Positions 15,368-22,520 of a stretch of DNA of 49,375 nucleotides are shown here, piece by piece. The stretch is from CAYFZO01 sp964347615 (lineage in GTDB: Bacteria > Pseudomonadota > Gammaproteobacteria > Poriferisulfidales > Oxydemutatoraceae), in NCBI GenBank assembly GCA_964347615.1, contig CAYFZO010000015.1:1-49375 (forward strand). The letters run 5' to 3'. How positions within the stretch are numbered: the stretch's first letter is position 1; every line of letters starts with the position of its first letter. Under the pieces are notes generated by a model that was not told the DNA's origin, searched no databases, and was given only the letters and a program-made list of their open reading frames with translations. Position numbers and translations under genes: made by a program.

Positions 15368-17893
15368 ATGAGACAAAACCTGTGGCGAATGTACGACGCC
15401 GCGGTGCTCGGCAAACCGGCGGTGACGCTGTTCTGCCTGGCGCTCGTCGTCGCGTGCCTGACGTTCTTCGCGCCGCGTTTCAAGCTCGATGCGTCGGCCG
15501 ATTCGTTGGTCCTCGAAAACGACGAGGACCTGCGCTACTACCGCAGCGTGAACGCAAAGTACGGTTCCGACGACTTCCTGATCGTCACCTACGCCTCGTC
15601 CCGGAAGTTGTTCACGCCGGAGGCGCTGGCGAAGCTGAAAACCCTGCAGGACGAACTCGCCGCGCTCGACGGCGTCAGCCGGGTCATCAGCATTCTCAAC
15701 GTGCCGCTGTTGAACAGCCCGCGCGTCCCGCTTTCGGAATTGTCAAAAGCCCCGCGCACGCTCGAGACCCCCGGGGTCGACCTGCGGCTTGCAAAACGCG
15801 AGTTCCTTGAAAGCCCCCTGTACCGGGACCTGCTGCTCAGCCGCGACGGACGCGTGACGGCGCTGCTTGCATACCTGAAACCCGACCGGCGCTACGAGAC
15901 GCTGCTTGCCGAACGCGAACGACTGCGCGCACTCAAGCACGACGAGGCGCTCGACGCGGCGCAGGCGCGGAAGCTGCAACGGGCGGAAGAAGACTTCAAG
16001 GACTACCATGCCGAGTACGCGGCGCGCGCGCGCGAACGCGTCGCCGAAGTGCGCGAAGTCATGGACCGTCATCGCGCCGAGACCCGCATGTTCCTGGGCG
16101 GGGTGTCGATGATCGTCGCCGACATGATCAGCTTCATCCAAAGCGATCTCGTCAACTTCGGCACCGCGGTGACCCTGTTCCTGATCCTGACCTTGCTCGT
16201 GATTTTCCGCCGAGCGCGCTGGATCGTGATCCCGATGGCGTGCGCCGGACTGGCGGCGGCCTTGACGATCGGCCTGCTGGGGCTGCTCGACTGGTCGGTC
16301 ACCGTCGTGTCGGCAAACTTCGTCGCGCTGCTGCTGATCATCACCATGTCCATGACCATCCATCTGGTGGTGCGCTACCGCGAAACCCAAGCGCGCCATC
16401 CCGACGCCGCCAAGAAGATGATGGTGCGCCAAACCACGCACTTCATGTTCGAACCGTGCGTGTACACGTCGTTGACCACCATCGTCGCTTTCGCTTCGCT
16501 GCTGGTCAGCGGCATCCGCCCGGTCATCGATTTCGGCCAAATCATGATTATCGGCATCTTCCTCGCTTTCGCTCTGGTGTTCACCTTGTTCCCTGCGTTC
16601 CTGATGAGCCTGCCGAAAGGTTCGAGCAAGACGGAGAACGACTTCACCACGGCACTGACCATGAGCCTCGCGGGCTTCACCCGCAGGCACCATCGCATGA
16701 TCGTACTGATTGCGGTCGCCGCGGCGGGCGCCGCGGCGGCAGGCGTCGCGCAACTGAAGGTCGAGAACCGCTTCATTGATTACTTCAGCAAGGACACCGA
16801 AATCTACAAGGGCATGCTCGAGATAGACCGCAAGCTCGGCGGCACCACCCCGCTCGAGTTGATCCTCGACGCCCCGCCCGAAACGCCCGCCGCCGAAGAT
16901 ACCGCCGGGGACGCCGCCGAAGATACCTTCGGGGACGACGAGGACTTTCTCGAGGATATCTTCGCCGAGATCGGCGTCGAAGAGCAGACCGAATACTGGT
17001 TGACGCCGTACAAGATAGGCGAGATCAAACGCGTGCACGACTACCTCGACGCCCAACCTGAAATCGGCAAGGTGCTTTCCTTGGCGACGTTGATCCGCCT
17101 CGCCGAGCAGCTCAACAACGACCAGGCGCTCGGCGACGTCGAGACCATATTTCTCAGGAAACTCCTGTCGCCGGACATAAAGCGCATCCTGCTCGATCCG
17201 TACCTGTCGGAGGACGGAAGGCAGCTGCGCTTCAACGTGCGCGTAATAGACTCGGACAAGACGCTGAGCCGCAAGGAATTGATCGAACGCGTCGAGGGCG
17301 GCATGGAAAGCCGGATAGGGTACGCAAACGACCGCTTCAGACTGACCGGGATGCTGGTGCTCTACAACAATATGCTGCAAAGCCTGTACGAGTCCCAGAT
17401 CCTCACGCTGGGCATGGTGTTCCTCGCAATCATGCTGATGTTCATCGTGCTGTTCCGTTCGTTCGCGCTCGCCGCCGTCGCAATCGCCCCGAACCTGCTC
17501 GCCGCGGGCTTGGTGCTGGGTTTCATGGGATGGATCGGGATTCCGCTCGACATGATGACGATTACGATTGCGGCGATCAGCGTCGGGATCGCGGTGGACA
17601 ACACGATCCATTACATCGTGCGATTCAAGCGCGAGTTCAAGCACGACCGCCGCTACGTGCAGACGATACAACGCTGTCACGGCAGCATCGGCAAGGCCAT
17701 GTACTACACCTCGGTCACGATCATCGCCGGGTTCTCGATACTTTCGCTGTCGAACTTCGTTCCGACGATCTACTTCGGTTTGCTGACGGGGCTCGCGATG
17801 TTCGCGGCCCTGGTCGCGTCGCTGACGTTGCTGCCGTCGCTGCTGATGCTGTTCAAGCCGCTCGGCCCCGACGTGGGCGGATCCGCCGCGTGA
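15368..17893 (+). CDS. RND-superfamily (MMPL/COG1033) exporter
   Basis: An 841-residue membrane protein with the two-fold RND layout. A first transmembrane helix at about 17-36 is followed by a large periplasmic loop with a coiled-coil stretch (about 175-245), then a helix bundle at about 255-415 (FGTAVTLFLILTLLVIF, LLIITMSMTIHLV). The second half repeats the pattern with a final bundle at about 680-835 (TLGMVFLAIMLMFIVLF, IAVDNTIHYIVRF). Family members move lipids, hopanoids or other hydrophobic compounds; the substrate is unknown here. The second loop holds an acidic stretch encoded by a 24-bp tandem duplication. The stop overlaps the fdhD GTG start. Confidence 0.9.
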   Translation: MRQNLWRMYDAAVLGKPAVTLFCLALVVACLTFFAPRFKLDASADSLVLENDEDLRYYRSVNAKYGSDDFLIVTYASSRKLFTPEALAKLKTLQDELAALDGVSRVISILNVPLLNSPRVPLSELSKAPRTLETPGVDLRLAKREFLESPLYRDLLLSRDGRVTALLAYLKPDRRYETLLAERERLRALKHDEALDAAQARKLQRAEEDFKDYHAEYAARARERVAEVREVMDRHRAETRMFLGGVSMIVADMISFIQSDLVNFGTAVTLFLILTLLVIFRRARWIVIPMACAGLAAALTIGLLGLLDWSVTVVSANFVALLLIITMSMTIHLVVRYRETQARHPDAAKKMMVRQTTHFMFEPCVYTSLTTIVAFASLLVSGIRPVIDFGQIMIIGIFLAFALVFTLFPAFLMSLPKGSSKTENDFTTALTMSLAGFTRRHHRMIVLIAVAAAGAAAAGVAQLKVENRFIDYFSKDTEIYKGMLEIDRKLGGTTPLELILDAPPETPAAEDTAGDAAEDTFGDDEDFLEDIFAEIGVEEQTEYWLTPYKIGEIKRVHDYLDAQPEIGKVLSLATLIRLAEQLNNDQALGDVETIFLRKLLSPDIKRILLDPYLSEDGRQLRFNVRVIDSDKTLSRKELIERVEGGMESRIGYANDRFRLTGMLVLYNNMLQSLYESQILTLGMVFLAIMLMFIVLFRSFALAAVAIAPNLLAAGLVLGFMGWIGIPLDMMTITIAAISVGIAVDNTIHYIVRFKREFKHDRRYVQTIQRCHGSIGKAMYYTSVTIIAGFSILSLSNFVPTIYFGLLTGLAMFAALVASLTLLPSLLMLFKPLGPDVGGSAA
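16889..16936 (+). repeat. 24-bp tandem duplication inside the RND gene
   Basis: Two adjacent 24-bp copies, 16889-16912 and 16913-16936, differ at two positions. They encode AEDTAGDA then AEDTFGDD in an acidic periplasmic loop and keep the frame. It reads as a recent in-frame duplication in a tolerant loop. Confidence 0.8.
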
Positions 17894-18720
17894 AGCTCCT
17901 GCCCAAAATGACCCACAGCGGGTTGGCACCGACTTTCGGCGTCGAGGCCGGCGACCAGTTCGGAACCTCACGCTCGGTCCGGGTCGCGGGCGAGTCCGCG
18001 CTGACGTTGGTCGTGGACGGAGGGGAGCTGGTGACCCTGATGACGCTCGGTACCCACCCGGAAGAGCTTGCAATCGGCTACCTGCGCAACCAGCGCTTGA
18101 TCGAGAGCGTCGCGGACCTCGAATCGGTGAGCGTTGACTGGGAACGCGAAAGAGCCGACGTGGTTACGCGGAAAGGACAAGGCATCGCTCAGGAGCTGCT
18201 GGCGAAACGTACTGTCACCACCGGTTGCGGGCAGGGAACGATCTTCAGCTGCACCCTGGACAAGCTGTACGAAAGCCGCCTGCCCGACGTCGAGCTGCGC
18301 CAGTCGGTAATTTACGCGCTGATGCGTGAAATCAGCCGCCACAACGAGATCTACAAAGCAGCCGGAGCGGTACACGGTTGCGCACTGTGCCGGGACAGCC
18401 GGATCCTGAAGTTCGTCGAAGACGTCGGGCGACACAACGCCGCCGACGCCGTCGCCGGGATGATGTGGCTCGAAGATCTCGACGGCGCGGACAAGATCTT
18501 CTACACCACGGGCCGGCTGACCTCGGAGATCGTGATGAAAACCGCGCAGATGGGCGTCCCGATACTGCTGTCGCGCTCGGGCGTGACCAACATGGGGCTT
18601 GAGCTCGCGCGGGACCTGAACGTGATGATGATTGCCCGCGCCAAAGGCAAGGCGTTCCTGGTCTACAACAAGCGGGAAAACGTCGTCTACGACGAGAAAC
18701 CCGACCGCGCGCCGGGATAG
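17890..18720 (+). CDS. fdhD: Sulfurtransferase FdhD (formate dehydrogenase accessory)
   Basis: A 276-residue FdhD, which passes sulfur to the molybdenum cofactor and is required for active formate dehydrogenase. Blocks include TLGTHPEELAIGYL, GAVHGCALC, KFVEDVGRHNAADAVAG, IFYTTGRLTSEIVMKTA and GVPILLSRSGVTNMG. The usual CxxC of the E. coli type (C121/C124) is reduced to TTGCGQGT with only the first cysteine, and a separate CALC pair occurs later. The GTG start at 17890 overlaps the RND stop; ATG 17908 is an alternative. It fits formate oxidation at the end of the H4MPT route, though no formate dehydrogenase gene is in view. Confidence 0.93.
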   Translation: MKLLPKMTHSGLAPTFGVEAGDQFGTSRSVRVAGESALTLVVDGGELVTLMTLGTHPEELAIGYLRNQRLIESVADLESVSVDWERERADVVTRKGQGIAQELLAKRTVTTGCGQGTIFSCTLDKLYESRLPDVELRQSVIYALMREISRHNEIYKAAGAVHGCALCRDSRILKFVEDVGRHNAADAVAGMMWLEDLDGADKIFYTTGRLTSEIVMKTAQMGVPILLSRSGVTNMGLELARDLNVMMIARAKGKAFLVYNKRENVVYDEKPDRAPG

Positions 18721-18731
18721 CGCCGGGATAG
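18710..18731 (+). repeat. 11-bp tandem duplication across the fdhD stop codon
   Basis: CGCCGGGATAG occurs at 18710-18720 and again at 18721-18731, duplicating the last codons and TAG stop of fdhD. The second copy also pairs with CCGGCG (18734-18739) to form a small GC-rich hairpin between the convergent fdhD and DUF3501 genes. Confidence 0.7.
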
Positions 18732-18745
18732 CACCGGCGCCCCGG

Positions 18746-19357
18746 TCAAGCCGACAGGTCGCCGACCAGCGCCTCGCGCACGCTGTCCGGCAAGCTCACC
18801 GCGCAAACGTAGTTCTCATGATCGCAGCCCGCGCTGATCGCCGCGCCGCCCGCGGCGGCCGCGATTGCGCCGGGCGGCAGTTCAAAGCGCAGGAAGTGCA
18901 CGGCTGAGGTCTTGTCCTCGGTCTCGCGTTCCAGATCCTCGTTGGAAACCGCGAACACCTTCCCGCCGTCGCCGACCTTGACCCAAGTCAACCGGTCGAT
19001 ACCGATCAGTTTGGCCAATTGCGCTTGACGCACCGCGACGTCCTCGTATTCGATCATCATCGTCGCTTTCCAGTTGCCGCCGTCGGGAATCAGCGGGTTG
19101 TAGGCTTCGAGCTCCTCGGCGACGCCGTCGGCTCGAAAGATCTTCTCGGCGCGGAGAATCTCCTGAATCTGGTATTGAATCGTCACGCGGTCCTCGAAAT
19201 GCAGGGTGACGTGTTCGCCGACCGCGACGACGCGGTTCTTCTTGTGCGCAATGACCCGCTTGCGGAACTCGGCGCGCGCGACGTCGTAGTCCTCGAGGCT
19301 CATCAGGTCGGAACGCGTCAACGGCTGCATCGGTGTACGGGGCGGACGCCCGGTCAT
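18746..19357 (-). CDS. DUF3501 family protein
   Basis: A 203-residue soluble protein containing SLEDYDVARAEFRKRVIAHK, VTLHFEDRVTIQYQIQEILR, LEAYNPLIPDGGNWKATMMI and VHFLRFELP, the DUF3501 pattern. No enzymatic function is established. It is regularly found next to rubrerythrin and a CCG-domain Fe-S oxidoreductase, as here, so a shared role in peroxide or redox defence is inferred. The ATG at 19357 overlaps the stop of the upstream gene (ATGA); ATG 19330 would trim nine residues. Confidence 0.88.
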   Translation of the reverse strand: MTGRPPRTPMQPLTRSDLMSLEDYDVARAEFRKRVIAHKKNRVVAVGEHVTLHFEDRVTIQYQIQEILRAEKIFRADGVAEELEAYNPLIPDGGNWKATMMIEYEDVAVRQAQLAKLIGIDRLTWVKVGDGGKVFAVSNEDLERETEDKTSAVHFLRFELPPGAIAAAAGGAAISAGCDHENYVCAVSLPDSVREALVGDLSA

Positions 19358-20691
19358 ATCCCGTAGGCGGTCTTGAGCAGCGACATCGGCTGCAACGAGG
19401 TCACGGCGGCCTGCATCAGCGACGCGAGGTGGCGCCGCGCCAAGGTGCAGTCGCCGGTGAAGTAATCCGGGGCGCACTGGTCGGCCTTGCGCGCCGCGGG
19501 ACGACCGATCTTCACCGCCGCGGCACGGCATTCGGACCTCATCGCGTAGGTGCCGTCGTGTCCCGAGCAACGTTCGATCACCGTCACCTCGGTGTCGGGC
19601 ACCAGCTGCAGCAACTCGCGCGTCTTCAAGCCGACGTTCTGCACCCGGGTGTGGCACGCCGCGTGGTAAGCGACTTTCCCGAGACCACGCTTGAAGCCGA
19701 CGTCGAGCAAGCCGTCGCCGTGGCGCAACATCAAGTATTCGGCGGGATCGAAAACACGGCTTTTCAACCGCTGCACCGCCGCGTCATCGGGAAACATCAG
19801 CGGCAACTCCTGCCTGAACATCAACACGCACGACGGTACCGGAGCGACGACGTCGCAGCCGTCGTCGAGCAATCGGCCAAGCGAAGCAACGTTGGCCTGC
19901 TTGAGTTTCTCGACCGCGTCGAGATCTCCGAGCTCGAGCTTCGGCATCCCGCAGCATTTCTCGCCGGAAACCGGCAGCACCGCGATGCCGTTGTGCTCGA
20001 ACACGTCCCTCAGGTCGGTTGCTTCCTCGGGCGCGTGGTAGCGGCTGAAGCAAGTCGCAAACAACGCCACCTTGCCGGTCGTGTGCGACCCGGCGACCGG
20101 CTTGATTTCGGCGCGGCGGCGGCGCAACGACTTGCGCCTGCCCGCGGGTGCGTAAAGGGGCAGCACGGCGTCGGCGGAGACGCCCAGATGCTTGTCGAGC
20201 CGGGTACGCAACGGCTTGGAGTCGATCGCGGCGTTGACGGCCCGGGTGACCACCGGAATCCCGGCGAGCTTGCCCGCCGCGTCAATCGAGGTGAACAGCT
20301 TGTCGCGCCGGACGGCGCGGCCCTTGCGGAAAGCAACGGCCTTGGCTCTCAACATCAGCTTCGGGAAATCCACCGCCCACTCGTGGGGCGGCACGTACGG
20401 ACACTTGGTCATGAAGCACAGATCGCACAGGTAACAATGCGCCGAAACCTTGGAGTAGTCGTCCTTGCTGACGCCGTCCACCTCGAGCGTCGCTGACCCG
20501 TCCACCAAGTCAAACAAAGTAGGGAAAGCGTTACACAGGTTGACGCAACGCCGACATCCGTGACACACGTCGAATACGCGCTTGAGCTCCTGGTTCAGCG
20601 CTTCCTCGTCGTAAAACGCGGGGGATTTCCAATCGAGGTTATGACGGACGGGGGCACCGAGTCCGCCTTCGCTTCCGCTTGACCCAGCCAT
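19354..20691 (-). CDS. Fe-S oxidoreductase with two ferredoxin clusters and CCG domains (GlpC/HdrD-like)
   Basis: A 445-residue protein. The N-terminal ferredoxin-like part has CHGCRRCVNLC (C43, C46, C49, C53) and CYLCDLCFMTKCP (C86, C89, C92, C97), which suggests two [4Fe-4S] clusters; the second has a four-residue last gap rather than three. The C-terminal half has cysteine-rich CCG-type elements KCCGMPKLELGD, ACHTRVQN and RCSGHDGTYA, as in heterodisulfide reductase subunit D, GlpC and GlcF. Electron donor and acceptor are unknown. Its place between rubrerythrin and DUF3501 suggests it passes electrons to rubrerythrin. Confidence 0.92.
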   Translation of the reverse strand: MAGSSGSEGGLGAPVRHNLDWKSPAFYDEEALNQELKRVFDVCHGCRRCVNLCNAFPTLFDLVDGSATLEVDGVSKDDYSKVSAHCYLCDLCFMTKCPYVPPHEWAVDFPKLMLRAKAVAFRKGRAVRRDKLFTSIDAAGKLAGIPVVTRAVNAAIDSKPLRTRLDKHLGVSADAVLPLYAPAGRRKSLRRRRAEIKPVAGSHTTGKVALFATCFSRYHAPEEATDLRDVFEHNGIAVLPVSGEKCCGMPKLELGDLDAVEKLKQANVASLGRLLDDGCDVVAPVPSCVLMFRQELPLMFPDDAAVQRLKSRVFDPAEYLMLRHGDGLLDVGFKRGLGKVAYHAACHTRVQNVGLKTRELLQLVPDTEVTVIERCSGHDGTYAMRSECRAAAVKIGRPAARKADQCAPDYFTGDCTLARRHLASLMQAAVTSLQPMSLLKTAYGI

Positions 20692-20723
20692 GACCGTTCC
20701 GAGCTTGCGATTCAGGCAAGCGG

Positions 20724-20750
20724 TTGCCGCCGGAATTGCTCCGGCGGCAA
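20724..20750. other. Perfect 11-bp hairpin between rubrerythrin and the Fe-S oxidoreductase genes
   Basis: TTGCCGCCGGA (20724-20734) pairs perfectly with TCCGGCGGCAA (20740-20750) around a 5-nt loop. There is no T-run on either side. It sits in the 69-bp gap of a co-directional pair, so it may lower or process the message downstream of a highly expressed rubrerythrin rather than end transcription. Confidence 0.6.
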
Positions 20751-20760
20751 TGGATGAACC

Positions 20761-21177
20761 TTACTCGAGGCCGTCGAGCGCTTTCTGGAAACGGTTGGCG
20801 TGCGAACGTTCAGCTTTCGCCAGCGTTTCGAACCAGTCGGCGACTTCCTCAAAACCTTCTTCGCGGGCGGTTTTCGCCATACCCGGATACATGTCCGTGT
20901 ACTCATAGGTTTCCCCCGCAATCGCCGCCTTCAGGTTTTCCTGGGTCCCGCCGATCGGCAGCCCCGTCGCCGGGTCGCCGCACTCTTCAAGGTACTCCAA
21001 GTGGCCGTGCGCGTGGCCGGTCTCACCTTCAGCGGTCGAACGAAAAACGGCCGAGACGTCGTTATATCCTTCGACGTCCGCTTTGGACGCAAAGTACAGA
21101 TAGCGACGGTTGGCCTGTGATTCACCCGCAAAAGCGTCTTTCAGATTTTGCTCGGTTTTACTGCCTTGTAGTGACAT
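20761..21177 (-). CDS. Rubrerythrin (erythrin-type, no rubredoxin domain)
   Basis: A 138-residue four-helix di-iron protein that reduces peroxide. Iron-ligand motifs are FAGESQANRRY, EGETGHAHGHLEYL, AGETYEYTDMYPGMA and AKAERSHANRF. The protein stops after the helical domain, so the C-terminal rubredoxin CxxC knuckles of classical rubrerythrin are absent and electrons must come from another protein. The Fe-S oxidoreductase downstream is the obvious candidate. GAGGAG precedes the ATG and an AT-rich promoter region (TATTATACC on the minus strand near 21230) lies upstream. Confidence 0.94.
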   Translation of the reverse strand: MSLQGSKTEQNLKDAFAGESQANRRYLYFASKADVEGYNDVSAVFRSTAEGETGHAHGHLEYLEECGDPATGLPIGGTQENLKAAIAGETYEYTDMYPGMAKTAREEGFEEVADWFETLAKAERSHANRFQKALDGLE

Positions 21178-21348
21178 GTTGTCTCCTCATTGAAAGATAG
21201 CGTGATAGGCACACCTCAGGAAAGGCATGGTATAATAAAAAGAAACAAACGACAATAAGCTTTTGATTAGTTATATCTATAATCCTGATTGATTTCCCCG
21301 AAAATATCACCCATTAGATACCCGTACCGACGTCGCGCAAGCAAGGAA

Positions 21349-21615
21349 ATGTCTCCTCCCCAAGATAAGCAAGGCAAGGACGATAGCAAGCCGGTTGATT
21401 TCGAGAAGACCCTTGCCCAACTTGAGCACATCATCGCACGACTCGAGGAAGGCAACCTGCCGCTCGAGGAGTCGGTGAAACAGTTCGAACAGGGAATGGT
21501 GCTGCTCAAGGACTGTCAGAAAACGCTGAACCAAGCCGAACAGAAAGTCAAGATACTGATTGAGAAAAACCGCGGTTTCCAAACGGAAAACTTTGAAGAG
21601 CAAGAGAAAAAATAG
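21349..21615 (+). CDS. xseB: Exodeoxyribonuclease VII small subunit
   Basis: An 88-residue protein with VDFEKTLAQLEHIIARLEEG, LPLEESVKQFEQGMVLLKDC and LNQAEQKVKIL, the XseB helical hairpin. It assembles with XseA to degrade single-stranded DNA. The ATG at 21349 (behind AAGGA) gives the standard length; a TTG at 21289 would add non-homologous residues. A TATAAT lies at 21278-21283. It starts the conserved xseB-ispA-dxs set and overlaps ispA. Confidence 0.93.
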   Translation: MSPPQDKQGKDDSKPVDFEKTLAQLEHIIARLEEGNLPLEESVKQFEQGMVLLKDCQKTLNQAEQKVKILIEKNRGFQTENFEEQEKK

Positions 21616-22471
21616 CTCCTCGGAAACCGAGGGTTTCCTGAGATCCTGTTCAGAGAGAGTAGAAAAAAAGCTCGAGGAAAATTTCCGGGAAAGGCGAACC
21701 CACGGCGGTTTGATCGAAGCCATCCGTTACTCGAGTCTCGGCGGCGGCAAGAAAATCAGGCCGGCGCTGGTGTACGCCACGGCGCAGACGCTCGGCTTGG
21801 CCGATGAAAAAGTGGACGACGTCGCCTGCGCAATCGAACTGATACACGCTTATTCGTTGATTCACGACGACCTACCCGCGATGGACGACGACGACGTGCG
21901 ACGCGGGCAACCGACGTTGCACAAGGCGTTCGGCGAAGCGCTCGCGATTCTCGCCGCGGACGCGATGCAGACGATGGCCTTCGAAATGCTCGTCTCGTCG
22001 GCGACGCTCGACGACCGTTGCAAGATCGAAGCAACCCGGATGCTCGCCGAGGTCGCCGGCACCGAAGGCATGGCCGGCGGCCAGGCCCTGGACGTGACGT
22101 TGGCCGACGCTGCACCTGACATCGGCACGGTCGAAACCATGCACCGCTTGAAAACCGGACGCCTGATGTCGGCCTGCATACGGATAACGCTGCTTTGCAG
22201 CGAGGGACATTCGAATGAAACCCGGCAAGCGCTTGAAAATTACGCGGATAACGTGGGCTTGTGTTTTCAGATAAGAGACGACGTCCTGGACCTGCAGACC
22301 GACGTCGATTGCGAAAAGAAGGCAACTTACCCGGCTCTGCTCGGCGTAGAGGAAAGCAACAAGGAACTCCGCCGCGTCGCCGATTTGTGCTTGGCCGGAC
22401 TGGCACCGCTCGGCGAGCGCGCGCAAACCCTGCGCCTGCTGACCCGCTACATCGTCGAGCGGGAGATCTGA
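21560..22471 (+). CDS. ispA: Farnesyl diphosphate synthase (polyprenyl synthetase) IspA
   Basis: Up to 303 residues. IspA condenses IPP with DMAPP and GPP to FPP for quinone and cell-wall lipid carriers. Both aspartate-rich motifs are present: SLIHDDLPAMDDDDVRRG and FQIRDDVLDLQTD. GGGKKIRP and MAGGQALD match as well. The start is uncertain: TTG codons at 21560 or 21593 lie inside xseB, and no ATG occurs early in the frame. An overlap of 20-56 bp with xseB is therefore required. Located between xseB and dxs as in many gammaproteobacteria. Confidence 0.94.
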   Translation: MRKTAVSKRKTLKSKRKNSSSETEGFLRSCSERVEKKLEENFRERRTHGGLIEAIRYSSLGGGKKIRPALVYATAQTLGLADEKVDDVACAIELIHAYSLIHDDLPAMDDDDVRRGQPTLHKAFGEALAILAADAMQTMAFEMLVSSATLDDRCKIEATRMLAEVAGTEGMAGGQALDVTLADAAPDIGTVETMHRLKTGRLMSACIRITLLCSEGHSNETRQALENYADNVGLCFQIRDDVLDLQTDVDCEKKATYPALLGVEESNKELRRVADLCLAGLAPLGERAQTLRLLTRYIVEREI

Positions 22472-22520
22472 AATGCACGACGGGCAAGAAAACGGGCGCC
22501 GGGCGGTGTAAGTTACTCCG

